From Paraburkholderia sabiae (GTDB taxonomy: Bacteria > Pseudomonadota > Gammaproteobacteria > Burkholderiales > Burkholderiaceae), in the NCBI RefSeq assembly GCF_030412785.1, contig NZ_CP125295.1, forward strand, positions 2,728,001 to 2,792,000: a stretch of DNA of 64,000 bases. Reading direction: 5' to 3'. A program made the position numbers and the translations under genes. Every line of letters starts with the position of its first letter. The stretch's first letter is position 1. Below the pieces are notes generated by a model, which was given only the letters and a program-made list of their open reading frames with translations, made no database searches and was not told the origin of the DNA. Of this stretch, positions 44,491-53,218 are shown piece by piece.

Positions 44491-45036
44491 TCAGCGCTTG
44501 CCGCGCACGGACTGGATGGCCGTCACGATGTTCTGGTACGCGCCGCAGCGGCACAGGTTGCCGCTCATCGCTTCGCGCACGTCGGCATCGTCGGGGCCGA
44601 TTGTTTCGCCGAGCAGCGCGACGGCCGACATGATCTGGCCTGCCGTGCAGTAGCCGCACTGATAGCCGTCGCATTCGACGAACGCGGCCTGCATCGGATG
44701 AAGCGCGTCGGGTTCGCCGATGCCTTCGATGGTCGTGATCGTGTCGTCGGCGTGCGTGGCCGCAAGCGACAGGCACGCGTTCACGCGGCGGCCGTTCACA
44801 TGCACGGTGCACGCGCCGCACTGGCCGTGGTCGCAGCCTTTTTTCGTGCCGGTCAGATGAAGGTGCTCGCGCAACGCATCGAGCAAGGTGGTGCGCGGAT
44901 CGAGCGACAACGCGTAAGACGTGCCGTTCACGTTCAGTTCGACGGGAATGGTCACGCCCGGCGTGGGGTGTGGTGAGCCGCTGCGCTCACGGCTTTCCTG
45001 CGGTGTGACCTGGGGGCGTGCAATGGTGTGGGGCAT
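44491..45036 (-). CDS. paoA: [2Fe-2S] subunit of PaoABC-type aldehyde oxidoreductase
   Basis: The ATG at 45036 has GGAG upstream and gives 181 residues. A plant-type ferredoxin domain holds the first cluster (CDHGQCGACTVHVNG) and an alpha-helical domain holds the second (GYQCGYCTAGQIM, GNLCRCGAY). E. coli PaoA carries a Tat signal for export. Here the N-terminus MPHTIARPQVTPQESRERS lacks a twin-arginine plus hydrophobic pattern, so the enzyme may stay in the cytoplasm. It is first in the operon. Confidence 0.88.
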   Translation of the reverse strand: MPHTIARPQVTPQESRERSGSPHPTPGVTIPVELNVNGTSYALSLDPRTTLLDALREHLHLTGTKKGCDHGQCGACTVHVNGRRVNACLSLAATHADDTITTIEGIGEPDALHPMQAAFVECDGYQCGYCTAGQIMSAVALLGETIGPDDADVREAMSGNLCRCGAYQNIVTAIQSVRGKR

Positions 45037-45401
45037 CGGGGAATCTCCATGCGGCAATCGGAAGCGGACGATCGGAAGGAAGACTGTCGAATGCCAGATG
45101 GCGCGCGTCACGCTGGTGCGACGCGGTGGCCGCATCGTGGAGCGCCGATGGACAAGCGAAAAGTATAGGCGCCGATGCACCGATCTGCCCGCGGCGAGTC
45201 GGTGCGGCGGCGCATTTGCATCCGTCCGCGTTTCTGTTATCGATCAGTCATATCGATCAGTCAGGACGATGAGTGCGAGCAAACGCAGTACCCGGACTGC
45301 ATTGATCGCGCTGCAAAAAACGGTAAACGTTGCATTTGCCCCTTTCGGCGCACGGATCGGTCGATTCATTCAGAATGAATTGAAACTACGAGGGGCGCGA
45401 C
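45037..45401. promoter_or_regulatory. Divergent promoter region between paoA and the barrel protein
   Basis: These 365 bases separate divergently transcribed genes and hold no credible ORF. GAGGGG lies just before the TTG start at 45402. CGATCAGTCATATCGATCAGTCA, given as two adjacent CGATCAGTCA copies near 45240-45262, is a possible regulator site. Confidence 0.4.
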
Positions 45402-46436
45402 TTGAAAAAGAATCCGAAGTACACGCCAAGCCACCGCTTGAGACCTTGCTTGAGACCTTGCTTGAGACCTTTACTGCTGGCAGGTGCGGCATGTGCTGCG
45501 CTGTCGGCGCGCAGCGCGTCGGCGCAGGAAATAGGCCTGTACGGCGGCTGGCTGACGGGCGCGAACACGAACACGTATTCGTGGGCAATCGACTACACGG
45601 AAGGATTCGGAAGATACGTGGCGGGCAGCATCACGTGGCTGAACGAAGGCCATCTGCCCGACCATCACCGCGACGGCCAGGCCGTGCAGATCTGGGGTCG
45701 TTTGCCGCTCGCGCAGAACCGCTTCGTGGTGGCGCTCGGCGCGGGACCGTACCGCTACTTCGATACGGAAGCCGCCGAACAGGGCCAGGGTTATTCGAAC
45801 ACGCACGGCTGGGGCGGCCTCTTCAGCGCGCGGGCAACCTGGTACACGTCGCGCCGTGTGACAGCGAATCTGCAGGTCAATCGCGTGCAGGTGTCGCGCG
45901 GGCCTTCGACGACGGCCGTGCTGGTCGGCGTCGGCTATCAGCTCGACGCGCCTGACGAACCCGGCCCGCGCAGCTACGCGCTGCCGCGCACGCATGACGT
46001 GACGAACAATGAAATCACGCTGATGGCCGGACAGACCATTCTCAACAGTCTGGAGTCGCAAACGTCGACGGCCGCGGCCATCGAATACCGGCGCGGACTC
46101 ACGCACTGGCTCGACGGCACGCTCGGCTATCTGCACGAAGGCGGCGGCCTCAAGGCGCGCCGCGACGGCCTGACGGCGCAGCTATGGCTCACGCGCGCGT
46201 TCCTCGACGACAGCCTGACGCTCGGCTTCGGCGCAGGCGCGTACGCCGCGATCCATCACGGCAACGATCCCGACGAACGTTCGACGGGCGACGGCATTCT
46301 GTCAGGCCTCGTGTCGGTCTCGGCGTCGTATCGCTTCACGCAGCACTGGGCGGCGCGCGTCACGTGGAATCGCGTGGTGACGCGCTACAGCCGCGATACC
46401 GATGTGCTGATGGGCGGTATCGGCTACCGGTTTTAG
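45402..46436 (+). CDS. Outer-membrane beta-barrel-like exported protein
   Basis: This 344-residue protein has a TTG start backed by a strong GAGGGG site. A signal peptide (basic start, then LLLAGAACAALSARSASAQ) precedes a chain of alternating strands ending in the terminal phenylalanine of a barrel (MGGIGYRF). Repeated patterns such as FGRYVAGSITWLNEGHL and GLTHWLDGTLGYLHEGGG suggest two similar halves. The signal peptide includes a triplicated PCLRP-type repeat. I recognise no specific family; a role in the outer membrane is inferred. Confidence 0.72.
   Translation: MKKNPKYTPSHRLRPCLRPCLRPLLLAGAACAALSARSASAQEIGLYGGWLTGANTNTYSWAIDYTEGFGRYVAGSITWLNEGHLPDHHRDGQAVQIWGRLPLAQNRFVVALGAGPYRYFDTEAAEQGQGYSNTHGWGGLFSARATWYTSRRVTANLQVNRVQVSRGPSTTAVLVGVGYQLDAPDEPGPRSYALPRTHDVTNNEITLMAGQTILNSLESQTSTAAAIEYRRGLTHWLDGTLGYLHEGGGLKARRDGLTAQLWLTRAFLDDSLTLGFGAGAYAAIHHGNDPDERSTGDGILSGLVSVSASYRFTQHWAARVTWNRVVTRYSRDTDVLMGGIGYRF
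45436..45471 (+). repeat. 12-bp tandem repeat, three copies, inside a signal-peptide region
   Basis: GCTTGAGACCTT is repeated exactly three times, encoding a repeating Leu-Arg-Pro-Cys block just before the hydrophobic core of the signal peptide. The unit is in frame, so copy-number changes would alter the length of the N-region without breaking the gene. Confidence 0.85.
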
Positions 46437-47578
46437 GCATCCCCGCCAAGATCCGCCAGCGGATGCGCCTGCGCCCGCCACGGCGACGACAGGAAATGCC
46501 GCACACGTTCCGGCCGCACTTCGGCCAGCGTCGCGGGCGCCCAGCGCGGCTTGCGGTCCTTGTCGACGAGATGCGCGCGCACGCCCTCGCTGAAATCACC
46601 CTCTTCGATTGCACGCGTGACGATGCCCAGCTCCATCCGGAAGCATTCGGCGAGTGTCATCTGACGGCCGCGCAACAACGCATCGCGCGTCACGTACAGC
46701 ATGGTCGGCGAATGCGACGTGAGCGCATCGTAAGTGGCCTGCAGCCATTGACGCACTTCGCGCGCATGTTCGCGTTCGAGATCCTGGCGCAACGTCGCGA
46801 CGATGCGCTCGATGCCCGAACGCCGGTCGAAGTGCCGCATGATCGATTGCGTGAAAACGCCGATCCCTGCGTGGGGAACGATGTTGCACGGCGGCTCGAA
46901 TACCGTGCGCAACGCGCGCAGCAGATCGCCGGCAGCGACGTCGGATGTATCGATGCGCAGCAGGCGCTCTTCGAACGTATCGAGCCATTCCGACGGTACG
47001 CACAGATCGGCAAGCTGGAGCAGCAGCGCGTCGGCACCCGTGAGCGTCGCGCCCGTCAGCCCGACATACAGTTCGATCTCGGCGGGCAACACGGACAGAA
47101 AACGCGTCGCGCCCACATCGGGCAGAAAACCGATGCGCGTCTCGGGCATCGCGATCTTCGTGCGCTCGGTGACGATGCGCAGCCGCGCGGCCTGACCGAG
47201 TCCCATGCCGCCGCCCATCGCGATGCCGTCGAGCAGTGCGACGACGGGCTTCGGAAACGTATGCAGCGCGTAGTCGAGCCGGTATTCATCGATGAAGAAC
47301 TGGAGCCAGCCGCTCTCGTTGCGTTGACGCATGCCGTGCAGTGCACGCACGTCGCCGCCCGCGCAGAAACCTTTCGTGCCCGCGCCGCGCAGCACGACGG
47401 CGACGATCTCGCTATCGTTGCGACAGCGTTCGATCAGCACGGCCAGTTCGCGCACCATATCGTGCGACAGCGCGTTGAGCGCGGCGGGCCGGTTGAGCGT
47501 GACGATCGCGACGCGATTGACGACGCGAAACAGCACGTCCGGTTCGTGCACAACGTCCTGTTCGAGAACGGCGCTCAT
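46433..47578 (-). CDS. 3-hydroxyisobutyryl-CoA hydrolase (crotonase superfamily)
   Basis: This 381-residue protein starts at 47578 and overlaps the preceding enoyl-CoA hydratase gene by 4 bp. A crotonase fold is seen with the oxyanion hole in KGFCAGGDVRALH and the second loop in GIAMGGGMGLGQAARLRIV. PETRIGFLPDVGATRFLS carries the Glu/Asp pair typical of HIBYL-CoA hydrolases, which are longer than enoyl-CoA hydratases. It releases 3-hydroxyisobutyrate from its CoA ester in valine breakdown. It is the last gene of the cluster. Confidence 0.88.
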   Translation of the reverse strand: MSAVLEQDVVHEPDVLFRVVNRVAIVTLNRPAALNALSHDMVRELAVLIERCRNDSEIVAVVLRGAGTKGFCAGGDVRALHGMRQRNESGWLQFFIDEYRLDYALHTFPKPVVALLDGIAMGGGMGLGQAARLRIVTERTKIAMPETRIGFLPDVGATRFLSVLPAEIELYVGLTGATLTGADALLLQLADLCVPSEWLDTFEERLLRIDTSDVAAGDLLRALRTVFEPPCNIVPHAGIGVFTQSIMRHFDRRSGIERIVATLRQDLEREHAREVRQWLQATYDALTSHSPTMLYVTRDALLRGRQMTLAECFRMELGIVTRAIEEGDFSEGVRAHLVDKDRKPRWAPATLAEVRPERVRHFLSSPWRAQAHPLADLGGDA

Positions 47579-48372
47579 CGCTGCAACTCCCGGGCTCGTG
47601 CCGTCTGCCATTGCGGCGCGCGTTTTTCGAGGAACGCATTGACACCCTCGCGCTGATCCGCGCCGTCGAACAGATCGACGAAACGTTCGCGCTCCACCGC
47701 GAGCGCCGCCGCGCGCGGCACGCCATTGCGCGCCTGCTGGATCAGTTCCTTGCTGAACCTGACGGCCTGCGGACTGAGGCCCGCGACGCGCGCCGCCATC
47801 GCGAGTGCGAACTCGCGCGCCGCACCCTTCTCGACCACTTCTTCGACGAGACCGATGCGTAATGCCGTCGACGCATCGACGCGTTCGCCTGTGAGCACCA
47901 TGCGCTTCGCCCAGCCTTCGCCGACGAGCCACGGCAGCGTCTGCGTGCCGCAGCCGCATGGCAACAGACCGACGGCCGTTTCGGGCAGCGCCATGACGGC
48001 GTGCTGCTCGGCGATACGGATATCGCACGCGAGCGCGCATTCGAGCCCGCCGCCCATCGCATAGCCGTTGATGGCCGCGATCACGACGGGCCGCGCGTTT
48101 TGCAGCGCCTCGAATGCAGCGCCGAAACGCGACGCCGCGAGACGCGCGACTTCCTTGTTGCCGTCGGCGAATGCGTTGAGATCGGCGCCCGCGCTGAAGA
48201 ACTTGGGCCCGTCACCGGTTATGACGATGGCGCGCACCTGCGCTTCGCCGTTCAGTCTTTCGACGGTGTGCTGCAACTGCAAGAGCCCTTCTGGGGTGAA
48301 TGCATTCGCGGGCGGGCGCTTCAAGGTCAGCAGCGCGACGCTGCCGTCATGTGCGTAGTCGAGTTCGATCAT
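47575..48372 (-). CDS. Enoyl-CoA hydratase (crotonase family)
   Basis: This 265-residue crotonase starts at 48372, one base into the stop of mmsB (TAATG), so translation is coupled. The oxyanion loop KFFSAGADLNAF and the second loop GYAMGGGLECALACDIRI are typical. Catalytic glutamates are in LECALACD and LPETAVGLLPCGCGT. In this operon it is expected to hydrate methacrylyl-CoA to 3-hydroxyisobutyryl-CoA, although crotonases often accept several substrates. Confidence 0.88.
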   Translation of the reverse strand: MIELDYAHDGSVALLTLKRPPANAFTPEGLLQLQHTVERLNGEAQVRAIVITGDGPKFFSAGADLNAFADGNKEVARLAASRFGAAFEALQNARPVVIAAINGYAMGGGLECALACDIRIAEQHAVMALPETAVGLLPCGCGTQTLPWLVGEGWAKRMVLTGERVDASTALRIGLVEEVVEKGAAREFALAMAARVAGLSPQAVRFSKELIQQARNGVPRAAALAVERERFVDLFDGADQREGVNAFLEKRAPQWQTARARELQR

Positions 48373-49265
48373 TACGCGTCTCCCACGTTGCGGTACAGCT
48401 TGATGACGGCGGAGAAGTCGAGTTTGCCGGCGCCTTTGGTGCTCATCGTCTGATAGAGCTGTTGCGCGAGAGCGCCGAGATAGACCGGTTGACGCGCGAG
48501 TTTTGCGGCATCGGTGGCGAGGCCGAGGTCTTTGAGCATGAGATCCGTGCCGAAGCCGCCGGTGTAGCCGCGTGTCGACGGCGCGGTTTCGATTACGCCG
48601 GGAAACGGGTTGTAGGTATCCGAACTCCAGCAACGGCCCGTCGATGTATTGATGATGCCGCCGAGTACTTTTGGATCGATGCCGAGTGCTTCGCCGAGTG
48701 CCATTGCCTCGGAGACGCCGGCCATCGTGATGCCGAGTACAAGGTTATTGCAGATCTTGGCGACCTGGCCGGTCGAGGTGTCGCCGCAATGGACTATGTT
48801 TTTTCCCATTGCCTGTAAGACTGGTTTTACGTGTTCATACGCTTCGGCTGTGCCGCCTACCATGAAGGTCAGTGTGCCCGCTGCGGCGCCGCCTGTGCCG
48901 CCTGAGACGGGTGCATCGACGAACGTGTTGCCGTTTTGTTTTGCCAGTTCGGCGAAGGTTTTGACGCTCGCTGGGTCGATGGTGCTTGAGTCTATTATCG
49001 TTGTGCTCTTCGTTATTCCCGCGAGGATGCCTTCTTCGCCTGTTAGCACCGCTTTTACGTGTGCTGCTGCTGGCAGCATCGTGATCACTGCTTCTACGTC
49101 TGTTGCTGCTTCTTTTGGTGTTTCTTTTGCTGTTGCGCCTGCTGCTTTTAATTCTTGCACTGCGTGCGGGTTCAGATCGAAGACCTGCAGTGCGTGGCCC
49201 GCTTTTAACAGGTTCTGCGCCATCGGCGCGCCCATGTTGCCCAGTCCTATGAAGCCTATCTTCAT
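48372..49265 (-). CDS. mmsB: 3-hydroxyisobutyrate dehydrogenase
   Basis: This 297-residue beta-hydroxyacid dehydrogenase has an N-terminal NAD site GFIGLGNMGAPMA, the substrate loop DAPVSGGTGGAAAGTL and the catalytic Lys in KICNNL. It converts 3-hydroxyisobutyrate to methylmalonate semialdehyde, the substrate of MmsA. AAGGAG precedes the ATG. Its 5' half uses A-ending codons far more than the rest of the gene. This correlates with the palindromic repeat just upstream and mirrors the T-ending codons at the 3' end of mmsA on the other side. Confidence 0.93.
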   Translation of the reverse strand: MKIGFIGLGNMGAPMAQNLLKAGHALQVFDLNPHAVQELKAAGATAKETPKEAATDVEAVITMLPAAAHVKAVLTGEEGILAGITKSTTIIDSSTIDPASVKTFAELAKQNGNTFVDAPVSGGTGGAAAGTLTFMVGGTAEAYEHVKPVLQAMGKNIVHCGDTSTGQVAKICNNLVLGITMAGVSEAMALGEALGIDPKVLGGIINTSTGRCWSSDTYNPFPGVIETAPSTRGYTGGFGTDLMLKDLGLATDAAKLARQPVYLGALAQQLYQTMSTKGAGKLDFSAVIKLYRNVGDA

Positions 49266-49320
49266 GTCTTCTCCTTCCTCGTTGCTTCTTTCCGCTATCC
49301 GCGTGAATCGCCTTTTCTTG

Positions 49321-49830
49321 CGCTGGCATCCGCGGTTTCGTATCGGTCTGCTAGCGTTGCCCCTGTGCGGGGCGGCAGTTACTTTCTTTGCCGCGGCAAA
49401 GAAAGTAACCAAAGAAAGCCGCTTTTGAACCTCCGGTGCCCGCCAGGATAGCGCCGCGCCATGCCGGTGTTGAGCTGTCGCGCAGCGACGTCCGCACTCC
49501 GTAGAAAGCCCGCAGTCAACCGCGCACGGCGCGAAAACCCACACGCGGCCTGGAGCACATACGATGGCAAACGCACAAAACTAAGCCGACCGAATGTGCT
49601 CAGGTGGATGTCACCTTTCGCGCCGCGCGCGGTTGACTGCGGGCTTTCTACGGAGTGTGAGGGTCGCTGCGCGACAGCTCAGAGAACATATGCCGTAGCG
49701 GTATCCTGGCAGGCACCGGAGGTTCAAAAGCGGCTTTCTTTTGCCTACTTTTCTTTGCCGCTGCAAAGAAAAGTAGGTGCCGCCCCGCACAGGGGCGACG
49801 CTAATAAACCGATACGAATTCGCGGACGCC
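49321..49830. repeat. Long palindromic repeat, copy A (between mmsA and mmsB)
   Basis: This is an imperfect inverted repeat of about 510 bp. The left arm begins CGCTGGCATCCGCGG and runs through CCCCTGTGCGGGGCGGCA and the AAAGAAAGTAAC block. The right arm mirrors it (AAAGAAAAGTAGGTGCCGC, GCACAGGGGCG, GATACGAATTCGCGGACGCC). Weaker similarity continues to about 49860. A related element lies at 60252-60874. No transposase gene is inside; short ORFs within the arms are repeat-derived. It sits between co-directional operon genes. Confidence 0.85.
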
Positions 49831-49875
49831 ATCAAAAAATCCTGGATTGGCGACTAGCGTCGCAGACAAAAAAAC

Positions 49876-51405
49876 CTACCTCAACGCGATGGTAGTATTC
49901 ACGCCATCGGCAACAGTCGCATCATCAAACCACCGCGCAGTAACAGTCTTAGTCTGCGTATAAAACTGCACAACCTGCTTGCCATAAGGCCCAAGATCCC
50001 CAAGCTTCGACCCACGAGATCCCGTAAAACTAAAAAAAGGCACCGGCACGGGAATAGGAATATTGATCCCCACCTGCCCAACATCGATTTCACTCTGGAA
50101 TTTACGAGCCGCCGCGCCGCTCTGCGTAAAGAGCCCAACCCCATTCCCCATGGGATTTCCATTAACAAGCGCAATCGCATCATCGAGCGTGGGCACCGTC
50201 ATCACGCACAACACAGGCCCAAAAATCTCGGTCCGATAAACATCCATCTCAACGGTCACGTCAGAAAAAATCGTCGGCCCGATGAAATTGCCATCGGCGT
50301 AGCCAGCAACATGCACATCACGCCCATCGAGCGCCAACGTAGCCCCTTCCTTCACACCCGTTTCGATGAGGCCAAGAATACGAGCCTTCGCGGCACGCGA
50401 AACAACGGGCCCAACGTCCGTCTTAGCCTCGTGTCCCGCGTTCACCTTCAACGTCTTCGCTTTCTCGACCAAAGAAGGCAACCAGTCCTTAGACGCACCC
50501 ACGAGCACGACAACGGAAGTCGCCATACACCGCTGCCCAGCCGCGCCAAATCCCGCGCCAACGAGCGCATTCAACGTCTGCTCACGATTCGCATCAGGCA
50601 ACACGACAGCGTGATTCTTCGCGCCCATCATCGATTGCACGCGCTTGCCGTGCTGGCTGCCGAGGTTGTACACATGCGTGCCCACAGCCGTCGATCCGAC
50701 GAACGAAATCGCCTTCACTAGCTCATGCGTGCACAATGCATCAACGACTTCCTTGCCGCCATGCACCACGTTCAGCACGCCCTTCGGAACGCCCGCTTCG
50801 ATCGCGAGTTCGACGAGTTGCATCGTCGACAGCGGATCCTGTTCCGAAGGCTTCAGCACGAACGTGTTGCCGCATACGATCGCCATCGGGAACATCCATA
50901 GCGGAATCATCGCGGGGAAGTTGAACGGCGTGATGCCCGCGCACACACCAATCGGCTGGCGCAACGTGTACGTGTCGACCGCACCCGCGACGTTCTCCGC
51001 GAACTCGCCCTGTTGCAGCGTGCCGATCGAACACGCATGCTCGACCACTTCGAGGCCGCGGAAAATATCGCCCTCGGCGTCGGGCAGCGTCTTGCCCTGC
51101 TCTGCCGTCAATGTCTTCGCGATGCGCGGCATGTGCTCGCGAATCAGCGCCTGATACTTCAACATGATGCGCATGCGCGCGCCGATCGGCGTGTTCTTCC
51201 ACGTTGCAAACGCAGCGTGTGCGGAACGGATCGCAGCGTCTACTTCGGCTTGCGTCGCGAACGGCACGCGCGCGAGTACTTCCTGCGTCGCCGGATTCAC
51301 GATGTCGCGCCACTCGGTCGCGTTCGATTCGACGAACTCGCCGTTGATCAGCAGCTTCACGGTCTCGACTTTCTGGCCCGCGACTGTCGTTGGAATTGCG
51401 CTCAT
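49876..51405 (-). CDS. mmsA: Methylmalonate-semialdehyde dehydrogenase (CoA-acylating)
   Basis: This 509-residue aldehyde dehydrogenase belongs to the MmsA/IolA branch. The catalytic Cys is in AAGQRCMATSVVVLVG. The NAD-binding GSTAVGTHV and the MGAKNHAVVLPDAN segments are typical of the CoA-dependent enzymes. It makes propionyl-CoA and CO2 from methylmalonate semialdehyde, the last step of valine catabolism. AAGGAGA precedes the ATG. The last 150 codons are rich in T-ending codons, unlike the GC-rich 5' part. This matches the skew around the adjacent palindrome. Confidence 0.94.
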   Translation of the reverse strand: MSAIPTTVAGQKVETVKLLINGEFVESNATEWRDIVNPATQEVLARVPFATQAEVDAAIRSAHAAFATWKNTPIGARMRIMLKYQALIREHMPRIAKTLTAEQGKTLPDAEGDIFRGLEVVEHACSIGTLQQGEFAENVAGAVDTYTLRQPIGVCAGITPFNFPAMIPLWMFPMAIVCGNTFVLKPSEQDPLSTMQLVELAIEAGVPKGVLNVVHGGKEVVDALCTHELVKAISFVGSTAVGTHVYNLGSQHGKRVQSMMGAKNHAVVLPDANREQTLNALVGAGFGAAGQRCMATSVVVLVGASKDWLPSLVEKAKTLKVNAGHEAKTDVGPVVSRAAKARILGLIETGVKEGATLALDGRDVHVAGYADGNFIGPTIFSDVTVEMDVYRTEIFGPVLCVMTVPTLDDAIALVNGNPMGNGVGLFTQSGAAARKFQSEIDVGQVGINIPIPVPVPFFSFTGSRGSKLGDLGPYGKQVVQFYTQTKTVTARWFDDATVADGVNTTIALR

Positions 51406-51452
51406 GCTGAATGTCTCCTTGATCGATATCGGTGCAGCGACTCAATGACCAC

Positions 51453-53162
51453 CTAGTTGCCATTGCCGTTGCGAAGCTCGGGGAAATCCTCTTCCCAGTA
51501 CTCGTCGGGCATGCGCGCCGGCTCGGCCGTGCGCTCCAGTTCGCGCCGCCTCAATTCGACGCGACGGATCTTGCCGGAGATCGTCTTCGGAAGATCGCTG
51601 AATTGCAGACGTCGAATGCGCTTGTACGGCGCGAGTTTTTCGCGCGAAAAACGGAACACGTCGCGCGCCAGTTCGGGACCGGCTTCGAATCCATGACGCA
51701 CGGTGACGAACGCCTTCGGCACCGACAGTCGCAGCGGATCGTTGCTCGGCACGACAGCCGCCTCGGCAATCGCTTCATGCTCGATCAGCACGCTTTCGAG
51801 TTCGAACGGACTCAACCGGTAATCGGACGACTTGAACACGTCGTCCGAACGGCCCACGTAGACGAGATAACCATCGTCGCGCCGCATCGCGACATCGGAC
51901 GTGTGGTAGTAGCCGTTGCGCATCGCGTGTTCGGTGGCCTTCGGGTTGTTCGCGTAGCCCGTCATCAGGCCGAGCGGACGCGAATCGAGCGGCAACGCGA
52001 TTTCGCCTTCCGTCACGGGATGATCGTCGGCATCGACGAGTTCGACGCGATAGCCCGGCAGCGGCCGTCCCATCGAACCGGGCACGACCGGCTGCCCCGG
52101 CGGGTTGCCGATCTGGCAAGTGGTTTCCGTCTGTCCGTAGCCGTCGCGGATCGTGATGTTCCATGCGTGCCGCACGCGCTCGATGATCTCCGGATTCAAC
52201 GGCTCGCCCGCGCCGACGATCTCGCGCAGCTTCACGGGATACGACGCGAGCGGCTCCTGAACGAGCATGCGCCACACGGTAGGCGGCGCGCACAGCGTCG
52301 TGACGTTGCAGCGCACCAGCACGTCGAGCGTTTCCTTCGGCACGAAGCGCGCGAAGTTGTAGACGAACACGCACGCCTGCGCATTCCACGGCGCAAAGAA
52401 GCAGCTCCACGCGTGCTTGGCCCAGCCGGGCGAACTGATGTTCCAGTGGATGTCGTTGGGTTGCAGGCCGATCCAGTACATCGTCGACAGATGGCCGACG
52501 GGATAGCTCTGATGCGTATGCTCGACGAGCTTCGGCTTCGACGTCGTACCCGACGTGAAGTACAGCAGCATCGGATCGCTTGCGCGCGTGATGCCGTCCG
52601 GTGTGAACGATGAAGACGCCTTGTACGCAGCCGCGATATCCGTCCAGCCGTCGCGCGGCGCGCCAACCGAGATGCGTTTCAACGGAACATCGAGATTGTC
52701 GAACTTGGCCGTCTCCGCGCTATCGACCACGACGACATTCGCGCCGCCGATCTGCACGCGGTCACGCACATCGTCGGGCGACAGTTGCGTGGTGGCGGGC
52801 AGCACGATCGCGCCGAGCTTCATCGCCGCGAGCATCACGTCCCACAGTTCGACGCGATTCGGCAGCATCAGCAGCAGACGGTCTCCGCGCCCTACGCCTA
52901 GCTCGCGCAGAAAATTCGCCATCCGTGACGAGCGCTCCGACATCTGCGCATACGAGAGCTTCAGCCCTTCCTGCGAAGGATCGTCGACGATCCACAGCGC
53001 CGGGTTCGAATTGTCTTGCGCGATGACGTCGAAATAATCGAGTGCCCAGTTGAACTCCCCGAGTTCCGGCCATCTGAACTCGCTATAAGCGCGCTCATAG
53101 TCCGTGCGATGGCGCAACAACAGGTCGCGCGCGTCGAAAAAGCCTTGGGCTTCTGCCGTCAT
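51453..53162 (-). CDS. AMP-forming acyl-CoA synthetase
   Basis: This 569-residue adenylate-forming ligase has the P-loop motif YFTSGTTSKPKLVEHTH, the YGQTET motif, the Asp of DDVFKSSDYRLSPFE and the C-terminal PKTISGKIRRVELR with the catalytic Lys. It is of the medium-chain/acyl-CoA ligase type (AcsM-like). In this operon it likely activates a branched or short-chain acid, such as isobutyrate, to its CoA ester for the dehydrogenase encoded upstream. It is 47 bp from mmsA; GAGGAG precedes the start. Confidence 0.9.
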   Translation of the reverse strand: MTAEAQGFFDARDLLLRHRTDYERAYSEFRWPELGEFNWALDYFDVIAQDNSNPALWIVDDPSQEGLKLSYAQMSERSSRMANFLRELGVGRGDRLLLMLPNRVELWDVMLAAMKLGAIVLPATTQLSPDDVRDRVQIGGANVVVVDSAETAKFDNLDVPLKRISVGAPRDGWTDIAAAYKASSSFTPDGITRASDPMLLYFTSGTTSKPKLVEHTHQSYPVGHLSTMYWIGLQPNDIHWNISSPGWAKHAWSCFFAPWNAQACVFVYNFARFVPKETLDVLVRCNVTTLCAPPTVWRMLVQEPLASYPVKLREIVGAGEPLNPEIIERVRHAWNITIRDGYGQTETTCQIGNPPGQPVVPGSMGRPLPGYRVELVDADDHPVTEGEIALPLDSRPLGLMTGYANNPKATEHAMRNGYYHTSDVAMRRDDGYLVYVGRSDDVFKSSDYRLSPFELESVLIEHEAIAEAAVVPSNDPLRLSVPKAFVTVRHGFEAGPELARDVFRFSREKLAPYKRIRRLQFSDLPKTISGKIRRVELRRRELERTAEPARMPDEYWEEDFPELRNGNGN

Positions 53163-53218
53163 CGTCGTCTCCTCAGGGATTGGCGCGGAATGCGCTCTAT
53201 TGGCGGTTTATTCTGCGC

